Positions 1-8,501 of a stretch of DNA of 63,664 nucleotides are shown here, one piece after another. The notes below the pieces were generated by a model that ran no database searches, was not told the origin of the DNA, and worked only from the letters and a program-made list of their open reading frames with translations. A program made the translations under genes and the position numbers. This DNA is from DATAVB01 sp040414495. Its GTDB lineage: Bacteria > Actinomycetota > Actinomycetes > Mycobacteriales > QHCD01. The stretch lies in assembly GCA_040414495.1 (NCBI GenBank), contig JBEDUI010000136.1:1-63664 (forward strand). The letters are read 5' to 3'. Within the stretch, counting starts at the first letter, position 1; every line of letters starts with the position of its first letter.

Positions 1-114
1 GCTGCGCGGCGCCCAGACGACGACCGGCTTCGTTGTCGTCGTCGCCGGTAGCTCCGCTACCGGCTCCTCCTCCGCCTTGCCGGACCGCCGCCTGGATCAC
101 CGCTCGCGACGGCC

Positions 115-135
115 AGGACTTAAGCAACACGCCCT
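115..135. repeat. single arm of a dispersed hairpin repeat
   Basis: This 21-bp stretch matches 20 of 21 bases of the right arm of the long hairpin at 19980-20043 (shared core CAAGCAACACGCCCT, here with TAAG in place of CAAG). No complementary left arm is visible in the upstream 114 bases, so this is a solitary arm or the hairpin is truncated by the window edge. It lies about 70 bp before the propeller-protein start. Bases 1-114 hold no gene I can support. Confidence 0.5.
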
Positions 136-204
136 AATTCCGTACGGATCTCCCATGTGGACGGTGCCGCCCGAGCGCCAGCAACGAGATGCCAATATTG
201 GTCA

Positions 205-1344
205 ATGCATCTAGGGCGCGAGTGGCGGCACTGGCTGATCGGCGCGGTCGTCGTACTGGCCGCCGCCGTCGCGGTGGCCGTACCGGCGATCGCCGACAGC
301 GACTGGTACACGCTGAGCTATCACCCGTTGGCCCACACCCCGGCCGCCGCACCCACCGGCCCGTTGCCGACCACCCTGCAGCAGCGCTGGTCGGCCCAGG
401 GCGTCGTCTCCGACCAGGGTTCGAGCACCACCGCCCGCACGGTCATCACCGCCGACGCTCACCAGATCTCTGGCCATAACCCGGCCAATGGCCAGGTCCG
501 GTGGAGCTACCGGCGCGGCAACACCGACCTGTGTTCCTGGACGATGGACCAGAACACGGTGATCGCGGTCTACCGCAATGGCAAGTGGTGCAGCGACATC
601 ACTGGCTTCAACGCCGACACCGGCAAGCGCCGCTGGTACCTCAACGCCGACCTGCCCAGAGGGATCAGCCTGCTCGACGGGTCCGGCATCTATTACGCGA
701 TCAGCCCCACCAGCGCCACCGGCTTCTACCTCGACGGCGGTTCGAAGGCGTGGTCGTTCCATAAGAAGGGCTGCACGCTGAACGGGGCCGCGGCCGGCGA
801 TGTCGGGCTGGTACTGCTGACCGAGTGCGCCGGCCGTACTGACGTGGTGGCGCTGGACGGATTCACCGGCAAGCAGCGCTGGGACGTACTGGCGCCGGGC
901 GGCAACTCGAAGCTGCTGTCGGCCGACGCCGGCGTCGTGGTCTCCTCCGATGTCGGCAACCACACCGTGCTGTCGATCCTCAACTCCGACAGCGGCCAGT
1001 CCACCGGCGTGGTCCCGGACACGACACCGCCGGGCACAACCAATACGGCGATGACCAAACCGATCATCGCCCAGAACCAGTGGATCGGCTTCGACGGCCG
1101 GCAGGTCATCGTGCTCGATCTGAATTCGGGCCGGGCAGTGTGGAGCCGCAAGTCGATCGGTCCGCCGGCCTTCTTCGAGTCGACCGTGTACGTACCGACC
1201 GCGGCCGGGATCGACAGCTACGACTTGGCCGGGCACCGCACCGCCCACAGCTCCACCACGTTGCCGAAGGTGATTGACGGGCTGGAACGGGTCGGTACCC
1301 ACGCCGTCGTCCGATCCGACGACACGATCAGAGTGCTGGGATGA
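205..1344 (+). CDS. membrane-anchored PQQ-like beta-propeller protein
   Basis: The protein has 379 residues. An N-terminal hydrophobic segment at about residues 9-31 (rich in Ala, Val and Leu) is an uncleaved anchor or a signal peptide, so the rest should be extracytoplasmic. Four PQQ-type blade motifs are visible, each a Gly followed by a short turn and Trp: NPANGQVRW, NADTGKRRW, GFTGKQRW and LNSGRAVW. The family forms beta-propellers, but no dehydrogenase catalytic residues are evident, so a structural or binding role is more likely than quinoprotein catalysis. I chose the ATG at 205 because it directly precedes the charged n-region; an upstream in-frame start at 157 adds 16 unlikely residues. 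The stop overlaps the next gene (ATGA at 1341-1344), which indicates translational coupling. The substrate is unknown. Confidence 0.75.
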   Translation: MHLGREWRHWLIGAVVVLAAAVAVAVPAIADSDWYTLSYHPLAHTPAAAPTGPLPTTLQQRWSAQGVVSDQGSSTTARTVITADAHQISGHNPANGQVRWSYRRGNTDLCSWTMDQNTVIAVYRNGKWCSDITGFNADTGKRRWYLNADLPRGISLLDGSGIYYAISPTSATGFYLDGGSKAWSFHKKGCTLNGAAAGDVGLVLLTECAGRTDVVALDGFTGKQRWDVLAPGGNSKLLSADAGVVVSSDVGNHTVLSILNSDSGQSTGVVPDTTPPGTTNTAMTKPIIAQNQWIGFDGRQVIVLDLNSGRAVWSRKSIGPPAFFESTVYVPTAAGIDSYDLAGHRTAHSSTTLPKVIDGLERVGTHAVVRSDDTIRVLG

Positions 1345-2195
1345 CTACCGTCGCCGACTCGCCGCGGACCGAGCTGTTCGGTCTGTTCGGGCCGGAGTCG
1401 GTGAGCTGGCGGGTGCACTCCGATCCCGTGCTGGTACTGGCCGGGCTACGGGCCCTGCTGTTGCAGGCGCTGCATCCGCGGGCGATGGCCGGTGTAGCCG
1501 CGCATTCAGGCTTCCGGTCGGACCCCTGGGGGCGTTTGCGGCGCACCGCCGAATACGTCGGCACGACCACGTACGGCACCACGAGCGAGGCGCGGCGAGC
1601 CGGTGCCCGGGTCCGCGGCGTACACCGCCGGCTGACCGCCACCGACCCGCAGACCGGAGAAACGTTCCGGATCGACGACCCCGAGCTGCTGACCTGGGTG
1701 TACGCCTGCGAGGTCGACTCGTTCCTGTCCACCGCCCGGCGGGCCGGCGCCCGGATCTCCGACGCAGACGCGGATACATATCTGAGGGAGCAGCTGGTCT
1801 CGGCCGAGCTGGTCGGGCTCGACCCGGCCGAGGTACCGCAGGACCGGGCCGAGCTGGCCACGTACTTCCAGACCATGCGCCCGCAGCTGCACGCCACGGC
1901 CGAGGCCCGGTCGGCGGCGGCGTTCGTGATGGTGCCGCCGATGCCCGCCTGGGTCCGGTTGGGTACGCCGGCCCGCCCGGCGTGGGCGGCGCTGGCCGGG
2001 CTGGCATTCGGGTTGCTGCCACCGTGGGCGCGCCGGATGTACGGGATCCCGACCGTGCCGCTGGGCGAGCCCGCGACGACCACCGCGCTGCGTGGGCTGC
2101 GCCGCACCCTGTTGCTACTCCCGCCCGGGGTCCGGGAAGGTCCGGCGATCAAGGCAGCCCGCGCCCGCAACGCGCTCACCGGGGCGATCGGCTGA
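1341..2195 (+). CDS. MpaB/DUF2236 family oxygenase-like protein
   Basis: The 284-residue protein belongs to the DUF2236 family (latex-clearing-protein/MpaB-like, haem-binding alpha-helical proteins). Recognition rests on the N-terminal segment FGPESVSWRVHSDP, the helix LLLQALHPRAMAGVAAHS with its conserved His, and the later motif TYFQTMRPQL. Family members include the rubber oxygenase Lcp and MpaB-type oxidases; most bacterial paralogues have no known substrate. There is no signal peptide. The gene starts inside the stop of the upstream propeller gene, so the two are probably co-expressed. It converges on rsgA with a gap of only 2 bp and no room for a separate terminator. The family assignment is fairly firm; a specific reaction cannot be assigned. 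Confidence 0.8.
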   Translation: MTTVADSPRTELFGLFGPESVSWRVHSDPVLVLAGLRALLLQALHPRAMAGVAAHSGFRSDPWGRLRRTAEYVGTTTYGTTSEARRAGARVRGVHRRLTATDPQTGETFRIDDPELLTWVYACEVDSFLSTARRAGARISDADADTYLREQLVSAELVGLDPAEVPQDRAELATYFQTMRPQLHATAEARSAAAFVMVPPMPAWVRLGTPARPAWAALAGLAFGLLPPWARRMYGIPTVPLGEPATTTALRGLRRTLLLLPPGVREGPAIKAARARNALTGAIG

Positions 2196-2197
2196 TT

Positions 2198-3244
2198 TTA
2201 GGGCCGACCGCGGCCCTCGAACTGGCGCCGGTTGCGGGCGTCCTTGGCGAACCGGCGTACCCGCGCCGTCTCCTCCGCCCGCGCCCGCGCGTCACGCCGG
2301 GCATCCAACCGAGCCTGTTCGCGCAGCATCTTCCGGTAGCGCGCGAGCCGGTCGGCGGCCAACCGCCCCTCGTCGATCGCCAGCAATACCGCGCAACCCG
2401 GCTCGGTCTCATGCGCGCAGTCGGCGAACCGGCATTCGGTAATCAACGCGGCGATATCGGCGAATGTGGCGTCGATGCCCTCGGCCGATTCCCACAGCGA
2501 CAGGCCGCGCAACCCCGGCGTGTCGAGCAGCACACCGCCGCTCGGTAACCGGATCAGCTCCCGCCAGGTGGTGGTGTGCCGGCCTTTGCCGTCCGATCGA
2601 GTCGCGCCGGTGGCCTCTTCAGTCCCCGCCAGCAGGTTGACGATCGTCGATTTGCCGACGCCGGACGGGCCGATCAGGGCGGCGGTCCGGCCCGGACCCA
2701 GGTGCGGCCGCAACGCCTGCAGCGACTCCTCGTCGTACGCGCTCACCGCGTGGATCGCGACCCCGACCGCTACGCCCTGCGCGAGCTCGACGGCCGCATC
2801 CAGATCCGGGCAACAGTCCGATTTGGACAGTACGACGACCGGCTCGGCGCCGGAAGTCCAGGCGAATGTCAGATACCGCTCCAGCCGCGATCCGCGTAAT
2901 TGACCGTCCAATGAGGCCACTACGAAAATAACGTCCACATTGGAGGCGACGATTTGTTCCTGGGCCGCACCGGAGACATCGGCCCGGCGCAATACCGTGC
3001 TACGCGGCAGAATCGCTTCGATTCGACCGTTGCTTGTTGCAACCCAGTCACCGACCGCGAGTTGTTCTCCGTCGGCGAGAATTCGGCCGGCTATTGGCAG
3101 GCTCAGTTGATTGTCTTCGGTCAGTACGACGGCGCCGCCGCGGTCGATACGGCACACACGCGCGGGAATGGCATCGGTAGGTAGTTGCTCGGCGAGCGCG
3201 ACGCTCCAGCCGAGATCGGTTAAAGCATTATTCACTGTGGTCAC
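2198..3244 (-). CDS. rsgA: ribosome small subunit-dependent GTPase A
   Basis: RsgA is a circularly permuted GTPase that acts late in 30S subunit maturation and releases RbfA. The 348-residue protein shows the permuted order of motifs: an N-terminal OB-like region (about 25-85), the G4 motif SKSD at 140-143, Walker A GPSGVGKST at 192-200, and G3 DTPG at 241-244. The C-terminal zinc site is Cys271, Cys276, His278 and Cys284. Length and motif order match the family. The start is GTG at 3244, preceded by a GGAG box; a second in-frame GTG nine bases inside is possible. It is transcribed alone, convergent with the DUF2236 gene. A basic tail rich in Arg and Ala follows the zinc domain. Confidence 0.93.
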   Translation of the reverse strand: MTTVNNALTDLGWSVALAEQLPTDAIPARVCRIDRGGAVVLTEDNQLSLPIAGRILADGEQLAVGDWVATSNGRIEAILPRSTVLRRADVSGAAQEQIVASNVDVIFVVASLDGQLRGSRLERYLTFAWTSGAEPVVVLSKSDCCPDLDAAVELAQGVAVGVAIHAVSAYDEESLQALRPHLGPGRTAALIGPSGVGKSTIVNLLAGTEEATGATRSDGKGRHTTTWRELIRLPSGGVLLDTPGLRGLSLWESAEGIDATFADIAALITECRFADCAHETEPGCAVLLAIDEGRLAADRLARYRKMLREQARLDARRDARARAEETARVRRFAKDARNRRQFEGRGRP

Positions 3245-3489
3245 CAGAACTCCGGTTTGACGGGCGCGCTGGCGACCGGCCGCCTATTCGATGGGCGGTT
3301 CGGAGGCGAGCGCGAGGACGAACTGAACGCGCGCGGCAACGACACTGGGCACGGTCGGCTCCTCTCGCTCGTAGGTGATGTGGACGTTACCGATGAACGC
3401 CCCGCGTACCAACCGAATTTGCGGCTCTGGCTGGTTCCTCGCGGCCTGGGCTCTGGCTCGGCCCCTGTGGCTCTTGCGGGGCTCTGGAC

Positions 3490-4500
3490 TCAGGCGATGA
3501 TCGGCACGTCGGCTGCGTGAATCTCGTGCCGCAACGGCTCGCCGCGTACGTACCGTTCCACCTCTTGCACCGCCGACTCCCCCAGCCGACGAATCTCGAC
3601 TCCGAGCGCACCGGCGACATGCGGGGTGATCAGCACATTGGATAGGTCGTAGAAGGGCGAATCGGCCGGCAACGGCTCGGGCTCAGTGACGTCGAGGATC
3701 GCGCTGATCCGCCCGTCTCGTAGCTCATCCAGCAACGCGTCGTGGTCCAGGATTGCGCCACGGGCCGTGTTGATCACGGTGGCGCCATCGGGCAGGGCGG
3801 CCAGCTCGGCCGCGCCGATCATATGCCGGGTGGCCGGGATGTTCGGTGCGTGCAGGCTCAGGATCTCCGACCGGGCACACAGCTCGGCCAAGCTGACCGA
3901 CTCGGCGCCGAGCGCCCGGGCGTCGGCCGGATCCAGGTATGGGTCGTACACCAGCAGCGTCAGGTCGAACGGCGCCAGCAATTCCAGGACCCGGCGGCCG
4001 ACCCGGGACGCGCCGACAATGCCTACGGTGCGGCGGAAATTGCCGGTCACGAGTTCTTTGGTTGGTTTGGCCGGACGCGCGCCGGCCCGGTGGTAGGCGT
4101 AGGCGGCGGCGAAGACCCGCTTGCCGGCCAGCAGAATCATGGACACGGTGTATTCGGCCACCGGCACCGCGTTCATGTCGGCCCCGCTGGACACGACAAT
4201 TCCGCGTTCCCAGCATGGTGGTTCGACCAGACCCTTGATCGACCCGGCCGCGTGCACGATCGCCTTGAGCCGTGGGGCGATGTCGAGCGCGGCGGTGTCA
4301 ACGGCCGGCGCGCCCCAGCAGGTGAGCAGGATTTCGGCTTCGGCCAGCGCGGCTTTGGCTTCGGCCGTGCCGTAATCGGTCAGCACCACGTCGCGATCGA
4401 ATTGCACCACGTCCGCCAGGCGATCCCAGGATGCTTGGTCGAAAAGCTGGTCGGGCAACGTGGGCTGCATCGCCAGGACCGTACGCGGTCTGCTCACCAT
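3490..4500 (-). CDS. D-isomer-specific 2-hydroxyacid dehydrogenase
   Basis: This NAD(P)-dependent oxidoreductase should interconvert a 2-hydroxyacid and a 2-oxoacid. The 336-residue protein has the family layout: a substrate-domain N-terminus, the Rossmann motif GIVGASRVG at 160-168, the catalytic Arg247 in NTARGAI, the Glu of VTEPEP at about 273-275, and His294 in ITPHVAG. A strong ribosome site (GGAGG) precedes the ATG at 4500. An imperfect copy of the LacI-type operator GGAAAGCGCTTTCC lies 50 bp upstream of the start, which ties it to the neighbouring sugar locus rather than to serine or glycolate metabolism. In that context it may reduce or oxidise a keto-deoxy-sugar acid intermediate, but the substrate is inferred, not shown. 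Confidence 0.88.
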   Translation of the reverse strand: MVSRPRTVLAMQPTLPDQLFDQASWDRLADVVQFDRDVVLTDYGTAEAKAALAEAEILLTCWGAPAVDTAALDIAPRLKAIVHAAGSIKGLVEPPCWERGIVVSSGADMNAVPVAEYTVSMILLAGKRVFAAAYAYHRAGARPAKPTKELVTGNFRRTVGIVGASRVGRRVLELLAPFDLTLLVYDPYLDPADARALGAESVSLAELCARSEILSLHAPNIPATRHMIGAAELAALPDGATVINTARGAILDHDALLDELRDGRISAILDVTEPEPLPADSPFYDLSNVLITPHVAGALGVEIRRLGESAVQEVERYVRGEPLRHEIHAADVPIIA

Positions 4501-4549
4501 CGCGGATTTCCTCCGGTCAATAGGAATGGACTAAACCGTACGGCAATTG

Positions 4550-4563
4550 GGCAAGCGCTTTCC
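4550..4563. promoter_or_regulatory. LacI-type operator (imperfect copy)
   Basis: The sequence GGCAAGCGCTTTCC differs at one base from the perfect palindrome GGAAAGCGCTTTCC found next to the LacI gene. It lies 50 bp upstream of the 2-hydroxyacid dehydrogenase start, where a repressor site would be expected. The central GCGC with flanking A/T is typical of LacI-family operators. Confidence 0.6.
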
Positions 4564-4691
4564 AGCGCAGTCAGCAAATCGACGCGACCGGACGCAACGT
4601 CGCGCGACCAAGCCAGCAAGCGCGCGGACCCGCTCCGTGCAGTCCCCGCTCGCCGCGCCACTAAGCCGTCCGCTCTTCCCCGCTCGTTCCT

Positions 4692-4731
4692 TGATCGTGA
4701 GTGGATTTGGTACCGAATCCACTCACGATCA
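4692..4731. repeat. 40-bp near-perfect intergenic palindrome
   Basis: This is a palindrome of 20-base arms (outer part TGATCGTGAGTGGAT) centred on GGTACC, with a single mismatched base pair. It sits in the 479-bp gene-free stretch 4501-4979. No T-run follows, so it is not a classical intrinsic terminator; a DNA-binding site or dispersed repeat is as likely. The same gap holds the operator at 4550 and the imperfect inverted repeat at 4815-4871; no gene is visible in it. Confidence 0.7.
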
Positions 4732-4814
4732 CGGTTGACCCGGCCGGACGCCAACCGCAGCCGCGCAGAGTCGCCCAGCCCGCCACTAATCGCACCGCAC
4801 TCGCCCACAAGTTC

Positions 4815-4871
4815 ACGATCATGATGAATTTCGTACGCATATTTGTTGCGTACGGCATCACGATCATGATC
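4815..4871. repeat. imperfect inverted repeat with CACGATCATGAT ends
   Basis: CACGATCATGAT occurs twice as direct copies flanking a hairpin (CGTACGCA, loop TATTTGT, TGCGTACG at 4832-4854). The ATCATGAT cores are themselves palindromic, so the whole element can also fold as one long imperfect stem. It shares the GATCATG core with the element at 61606-61654 and GATCGTGA with 4692-4731, which suggests a family of intergenic palindromes. Confidence 0.55.
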
Positions 4872-4979
4872 AAGCGCGGCGATCGGCGGTCAGCATGAGC
4901 CCAATCCAAGCGCTGGCCAACACAGCCAACACCAACTGAGCAACAGCCGCCGATCGACTCAGCCGACCGCGAACAAAGA

Positions 4980-6053
4980 CTACGAACGGCGGCGACGCGG
5001 GGCCGGACCCGTACTCTCCCGCAGCACGACCTCACCGCTGATCCGTTCGATCCGCCGACGCTCCCCGGCCGGTTCGAGCACCATCCGCATGGCCCGCGCG
5101 CCGATCTCCTCCAGCGGCAGCCGTACCGTCGTCAACCGCGGCGAGGTGTCTTCGGCGACCGGCAGGTCGTCGAACCCGACCACCGAAATCTCCTCCGGTA
5201 CCCGCCGGCCAGTCGCCTCCAACGCCATCAGCACCCCGCGGGCCATCAGGTCGTTCAACGCGAAGATCGCGGTGATCTTCGGCGAGGCCTCCAACAGGCG
5301 GATCGCCGCGTCGCGCCCGCCTTCGCGGGAAAAGTCCCCCAACGCGATCGCCGAATCCGGCAGCGGCACACCGGCGTCGGCCAGCGCCTCCCGGGCTCCG
5401 TCGAGCCGATGCCGGACGGTGAGTAGCTGGGAGGGACCGGTGACGATACCGATGTCGCGATGGCCCAGGTCGAGCAGCAGTTGGGCGATGTCCCGGCCGC
5501 CCTGCCGGTTGTCCAACAGGATCGCGTCCATCGACACGCCGTGGTGGCTGACGCACGCGATCCGGCCACCGCCATCCTCGAACGCCCGGGCGCTCTCCCC
5601 GAGCCGCTGGGTGAAGGAACGACTGGTGTTGCCGCTTCCGGCCAGCAGGACCGCGCGGGCCCGTTGCACCCGCAACCGTTCCAGGTAATCCAGTTCCAGT
5701 TCGGGATCGCGGAACGTGCTGGCCAGCATGACCATCAGGTTGTCCTCGCGTGCCACCCGCATCGCGCCGGCCGCAATCGCGGCGAAGTACGGGTCGCGGA
5801 CATCGTGCACGATCAGCCCGACGATCGATGTCGTGGCCCGCGCCAGCGCCTGAGCCGGCCCGTGTGAGGCATATCGCAGCTCCAGCGCGGCGGCCATGAC
5901 CCGCTCGCGCAGTTCCTCACCCACGGTGCGTTCGCTCCCGTTGAGCACGCGCGATGCGGTCGCCAGCGACACCTGGGCGCGGGCGGCGACGTGCGCCAGC
6001 GTCACCGGCGCGCCGGGGTGGCTACGGGCGCGGCTTGACCGCAGTGTGGACAT
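4980..6053 (-). CDS. LacI-family transcriptional regulator (regulator 1)
   Basis: The 357-residue protein has a canonical LacI helix-turn-helix at about residues 17-62 (VTLAHVAARAQVSLATASRVL, including the hinge-proximal RVLNG) followed by a periplasmic-binding-protein-like sugar domain (IVGLIVHDVRDPYFAAI, then VVGFDDLPVAEDTSP). The ligand is probably a sugar or sugar acid that releases the protein from DNA. A perfect palindrome, GGAAAGCGCTTTCC, lies 17 bp upstream of its ATG and between it and the divergent oxidoreductase operon, so autoregulation is likely. Related palindromes before the 2-hydroxyacid dehydrogenase and between the heparinase and solute-binding genes suggest a local regulon of at least seven genes. 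The ATG at 6053 was chosen because it leaves the operator free. Confidence 0.92.
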   Translation of the reverse strand: MSTLRSSRARSHPGAPVTLAHVAARAQVSLATASRVLNGSERTVGEELRERVMAAALELRYASHGPAQALARATTSIVGLIVHDVRDPYFAAIAAGAMRVAREDNLMVMLASTFRDPELELDYLERLRVQRARAVLLAGSGNTSRSFTQRLGESARAFEDGGGRIACVSHHGVSMDAILLDNRQGGRDIAQLLLDLGHRDIGIVTGPSQLLTVRHRLDGAREALADAGVPLPDSAIALGDFSREGGRDAAIRLLEASPKITAIFALNDLMARGVLMALEATGRRVPEEISVVGFDDLPVAEDTSPRLTTVRLPLEEIGARAMRMVLEPAGERRRIERISGEVVLRESTGPAPRRRRS

Positions 6054-6069
6054 GGCAATACCTTAGTGC

Positions 6070-6083
6070 GGAAAGCGCTTTCC
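6070..6083. promoter_or_regulatory. perfect LacI-type operator in divergent promoter
   Basis: GGAAAGCGCTTTCC is a perfect 14-bp palindrome. It lies between the start of LacI regulator 1 (6053, minus) and the Gfo/Idh oxidoreductase gene (6178, plus), so one site can control both directions. Near-identical copies at 4550-4563 and 11321-11334 precede other genes of the same locus. Confidence 0.75.
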
Positions 6084-6177
6084 TACCACGCGCCGTGCCG
6101 GGGGTGTCGATGACCGTCGTCAACCAGCCGCTTCGCCGGAAGTCCGGCCCGGGCGCCTTCCTGAGCGGAGAACGACC

Positions 6178-7329
6178 ATGAGCCGTAAGCGCGTCGGCAT
6201 TGCCATGAACGGCGTGACCGGCCGGATGGGCTACAACCAGCATCTCGTACGGTCCATTCTCGCCATCCGCGATGAGGGCGGAATCCCCTTGGCCGACGGC
6301 ACTCGGCTGTGGCCGGAGCCGATTCTGGTTGGCCGCAATGAGCGCAAGTTGCGCGACATCGCGGAGCGGCACGGACTGGACAATTGGACGACATCGCTGG
6401 AGGAAGCACTCGCCCGCGAGGACGTTGATATCTATTTCGACTCCCAGATCACCGCGGCGCACGAGCCGGCCATCAAGGCCGCGATAGCAGCTGGCAAAGC
6501 AATCTACACCGAGAAGCCGATTGCCGAATCGACCGAGCAAGCGCTTTCACTGGCCCGGCTGGCCCACGAGGCCGGCGTCCGAAATGGCGTCGTGCAAGAC
6601 AAACTCTTTTTGCCCGGATTGCTCAAACTGCGCCGGTTGGTCGACGGCGGTTTCTTCGGCCGGATCCTTTCGGTACGGGGTGAGTTTGGTTACTGGGTCT
6701 TCGAGGGCGACTGGCAGTCCTCGCAGCGTCCTTCGTGGAATTACCGGGCCGAAACCGGCGGCGGCATCGTCAGCGACATGTTCTGTCACTGGCGGTACGT
6801 GCTCGATCACATCATCGCGCCGGTCCGTTCCGTTTATGCCCAGGCGGCGACGCATATCCCGACCAGGTGGGACGAGAGCGGCAAGGAGTACGCGGCCACG
6901 GCTGACGATGCGGCGTACGGCATCTTCGAGTTGGAGGGCGGCATCGTCGCCCAGATCAATTCGTCGTGGACGACGCGGGTCTTCCGGGACGAGTTGGTCG
7001 AGTTCCATGTGGACGGTACGGAAGGCAGCGCTGTCGCGGGCTTGCGCCGGTGCCGGGTGCAGCATCGGGCGATGGCGCCTAAACCGGTGTGGAATCCCGA
7101 TCTGCCGGCAACCGAGGATTTCCGGTCGCAGTGGTACGAAGTGCCGGACAACGAGCATTTCGACAATGGATTCCGGGTGCAATGGGAGCGTTTTCTGCGC
7201 CACGTCGCGGAGGATGCGCCGTTCCCCTGGGATCTGCTGGAAGGCGCCAAGGGCGTGCAGTTGGCCGAACTCGGTGCACAATCCTGGCGCGAGGGGCGCC
7301 GGATCCCGGTTCCGGAAATCACCCTGTAA
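6178..7329 (+). CDS. Gfo/Idh/MocA-family oxidoreductase
   Basis: The protein is a 383-residue NAD(P)-dependent sugar or cyclitol oxidoreductase. Its Rossmann motif near the N-terminus reads GIAMNGVTGRMG (7-18), and the family EKP motif, with its Lys near the active site, is YTEKPIAES at 110-118. The C-terminal half has the expected sheet domain (for example GGGIVSDMFCHWRY and the later EDFRSQWYEVPD). The gene is first in a three-gene operon: DUF993 follows after 23 bp and the TIM-barrel epimerase overlaps that by GTGA. The divergent LacI gene and a perfect operator lie upstream. This set (oxidoreductase, aldolase-like, epimerase) suggests oxidation, epimerisation and cleavage of an unusual sugar. 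A second partial operator-like sequence (GCAAGCGCTTTCA) occurs inside the gene near 6537 and may be chance. Confidence 0.9.
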   Translation: MSRKRVGIAMNGVTGRMGYNQHLVRSILAIRDEGGIPLADGTRLWPEPILVGRNERKLRDIAERHGLDNWTTSLEEALAREDVDIYFDSQITAAHEPAIKAAIAAGKAIYTEKPIAESTEQALSLARLAHEAGVRNGVVQDKLFLPGLLKLRRLVDGGFFGRILSVRGEFGYWVFEGDWQSSQRPSWNYRAETGGGIVSDMFCHWRYVLDHIIAPVRSVYAQAATHIPTRWDESGKEYAATADDAAYGIFELEGGIVAQINSSWTTRVFRDELVEFHVDGTEGSAVAGLRRCRVQHRAMAPKPVWNPDLPATEDFRSQWYEVPDNEHFDNGFRVQWERFLRHVAEDAPFPWDLLEGAKGVQLAELGAQSWREGRRIPVPEITL

Positions 7330-7352
7330 AGGTCGGGACGGAGACTATTCAC

Positions 7353-8501
7353 ATGACGGCCGCCATTCGGCTACCCACCGGAGTGCACCGGCTACGCGAA
7401 CCGCTGCCGACGCCCGCCGTGATCGGACCGGCGCGGACGCGGGAAGTATTTGCCGCGGCGCACGTCATCGCCGACCCGATGGCCGACAACACGCCCGGAC
7501 AGCCGGCCCGATTGGACTGGGACGCGACGCTGGCCTTCCGCCGTCACCTGTGGAGCTTGGGTCTGGGCGTGGCCGACGCGATGGACACAGCGCAGCGCGG
7601 GATGGGGTTGGATTGGCCGACGACCGCGGAGCTGATCCGACGGTCAGGCGCGGAAGCAAAGGCCACCGGTGGTCGGCTGGTCTGCGGGGCCGGAACGGAC
7701 CAGTTGACCGAGACGCCGGAGGACCTGCAGACCGTCATTGACGCTTATCTGCAACAGGTGGAGTTGATCGAGGAGTCCGGCGCCGGCGTGGTGCTCATGG
7801 CCAGCCGGGCCCTGGCCACGGTCGCGACCGAACCCATTGACTACCAGCGGGTGTACGACGCGATCCTGCGTCGAGTCAGCGAGCCGGTCATCCTGCACTG
7901 GCTCGGCTCGATGTTCGACCCGGCGCTGGAGGGCTACTGGGGGTCGAGCGATCTGGATGAGGCCACCGATTCCGTGGTGTCGTTGATAAACCGGCACGCC
8001 GACCGGATTCGCGGAATCAAGGTCTCCCTGCTCGACGCGGACCGTGAAATCGCCCTGCGCCGGCGACTTCCGGCTGGGGTGCGACTTTATACCGGCGACG
8101 ATTTCAATTACCCGGACCTTATTCAGGGTGACTCGGCCGGTCACAGCGACGCCTTGTTGGGCATTTTCGACCCGATAGCGGTGGCAGCCGCGACCGCGCT
8201 ACAAGCCTTGGATAACAACGATCTCAAGGCGTACGAGGCGACCTTTGCCCCGACGGTGCCGCTGGCCCGGCTCTGTTTCGCGGCACCGACATTCCATTAC
8301 AAAACCGGGGTCACGTTCATTTCCTGGTTGGCCGGGCATCAGTCGCATTTCGTGATGGTCGACGGCCGACAGTCGGCCCGCTCGGTGCCACATCTGGTCG
8401 AACTGTTCCGGTTGGCCGATGCCGCCGGCGTGCTGCCCGATCCGGATCTGGCCGTGACGCGGATGTGCGCATTTCTGGCCACCGCGGGGTGGCAGGCGTG
8501 A
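7353..8501 (+). CDS. DUF993 family, dihydrodipicolinate synthase-like aldolase
   Basis: The 382-residue protein matches the DUF993 family, which is related to the TIM-barrel DHDPS/N-acetylneuraminate lyase superfamily. The segment RIRGIKVSLLD places Lys223 where DHDPS-type enzymes carry their Schiff-base lysine, so a class I aldolase or dehydratase reaction is plausible. Other recognisable segments are ADPMADNTPG near residue 40, GWPTTAELIRRS-like helices and LHWLGSMFDPALEGYWG at 181-197. The ATG at 7353 removes a long non-homologous extension of the open frame that overlaps the upstream gene. The gene ends in a GTGA overlap with the epimerase. The substrate is unknown; keto-deoxy-sugar acids would suit the neighbours. 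I know of no characterised DUF993 enzyme. Confidence 0.82.
   Translation: MTAAIRLPTGVHRLREPLPTPAVIGPARTREVFAAAHVIADPMADNTPGQPARLDWDATLAFRRHLWSLGLGVADAMDTAQRGMGLDWPTTAELIRRSGAEAKATGGRLVCGAGTDQLTETPEDLQTVIDAYLQQVELIEESGAGVVLMASRALATVATEPIDYQRVYDAILRRVSEPVILHWLGSMFDPALEGYWGSSDLDEATDSVVSLINRHADRIRGIKVSLLDADREIALRRRLPAGVRLYTGDDFNYPDLIQGDSAGHSDALLGIFDPIAVAAATALQALDNNDLKAYEATFAPTVPLARLCFAAPTFHYKTGVTFISWLAGHQSHFVMVDGRQSARSVPHLVELFRLADAAGVLPDPDLAVTRMCAFLATAGWQA

Noticed and set aside
6537..6550. Fourth LacI operator inside the Gfo/Idh gene
   Set aside because: Matches only the core (GCAAGCGCTTTC) and lies well inside the coding sequence; chance cannot be excluded.
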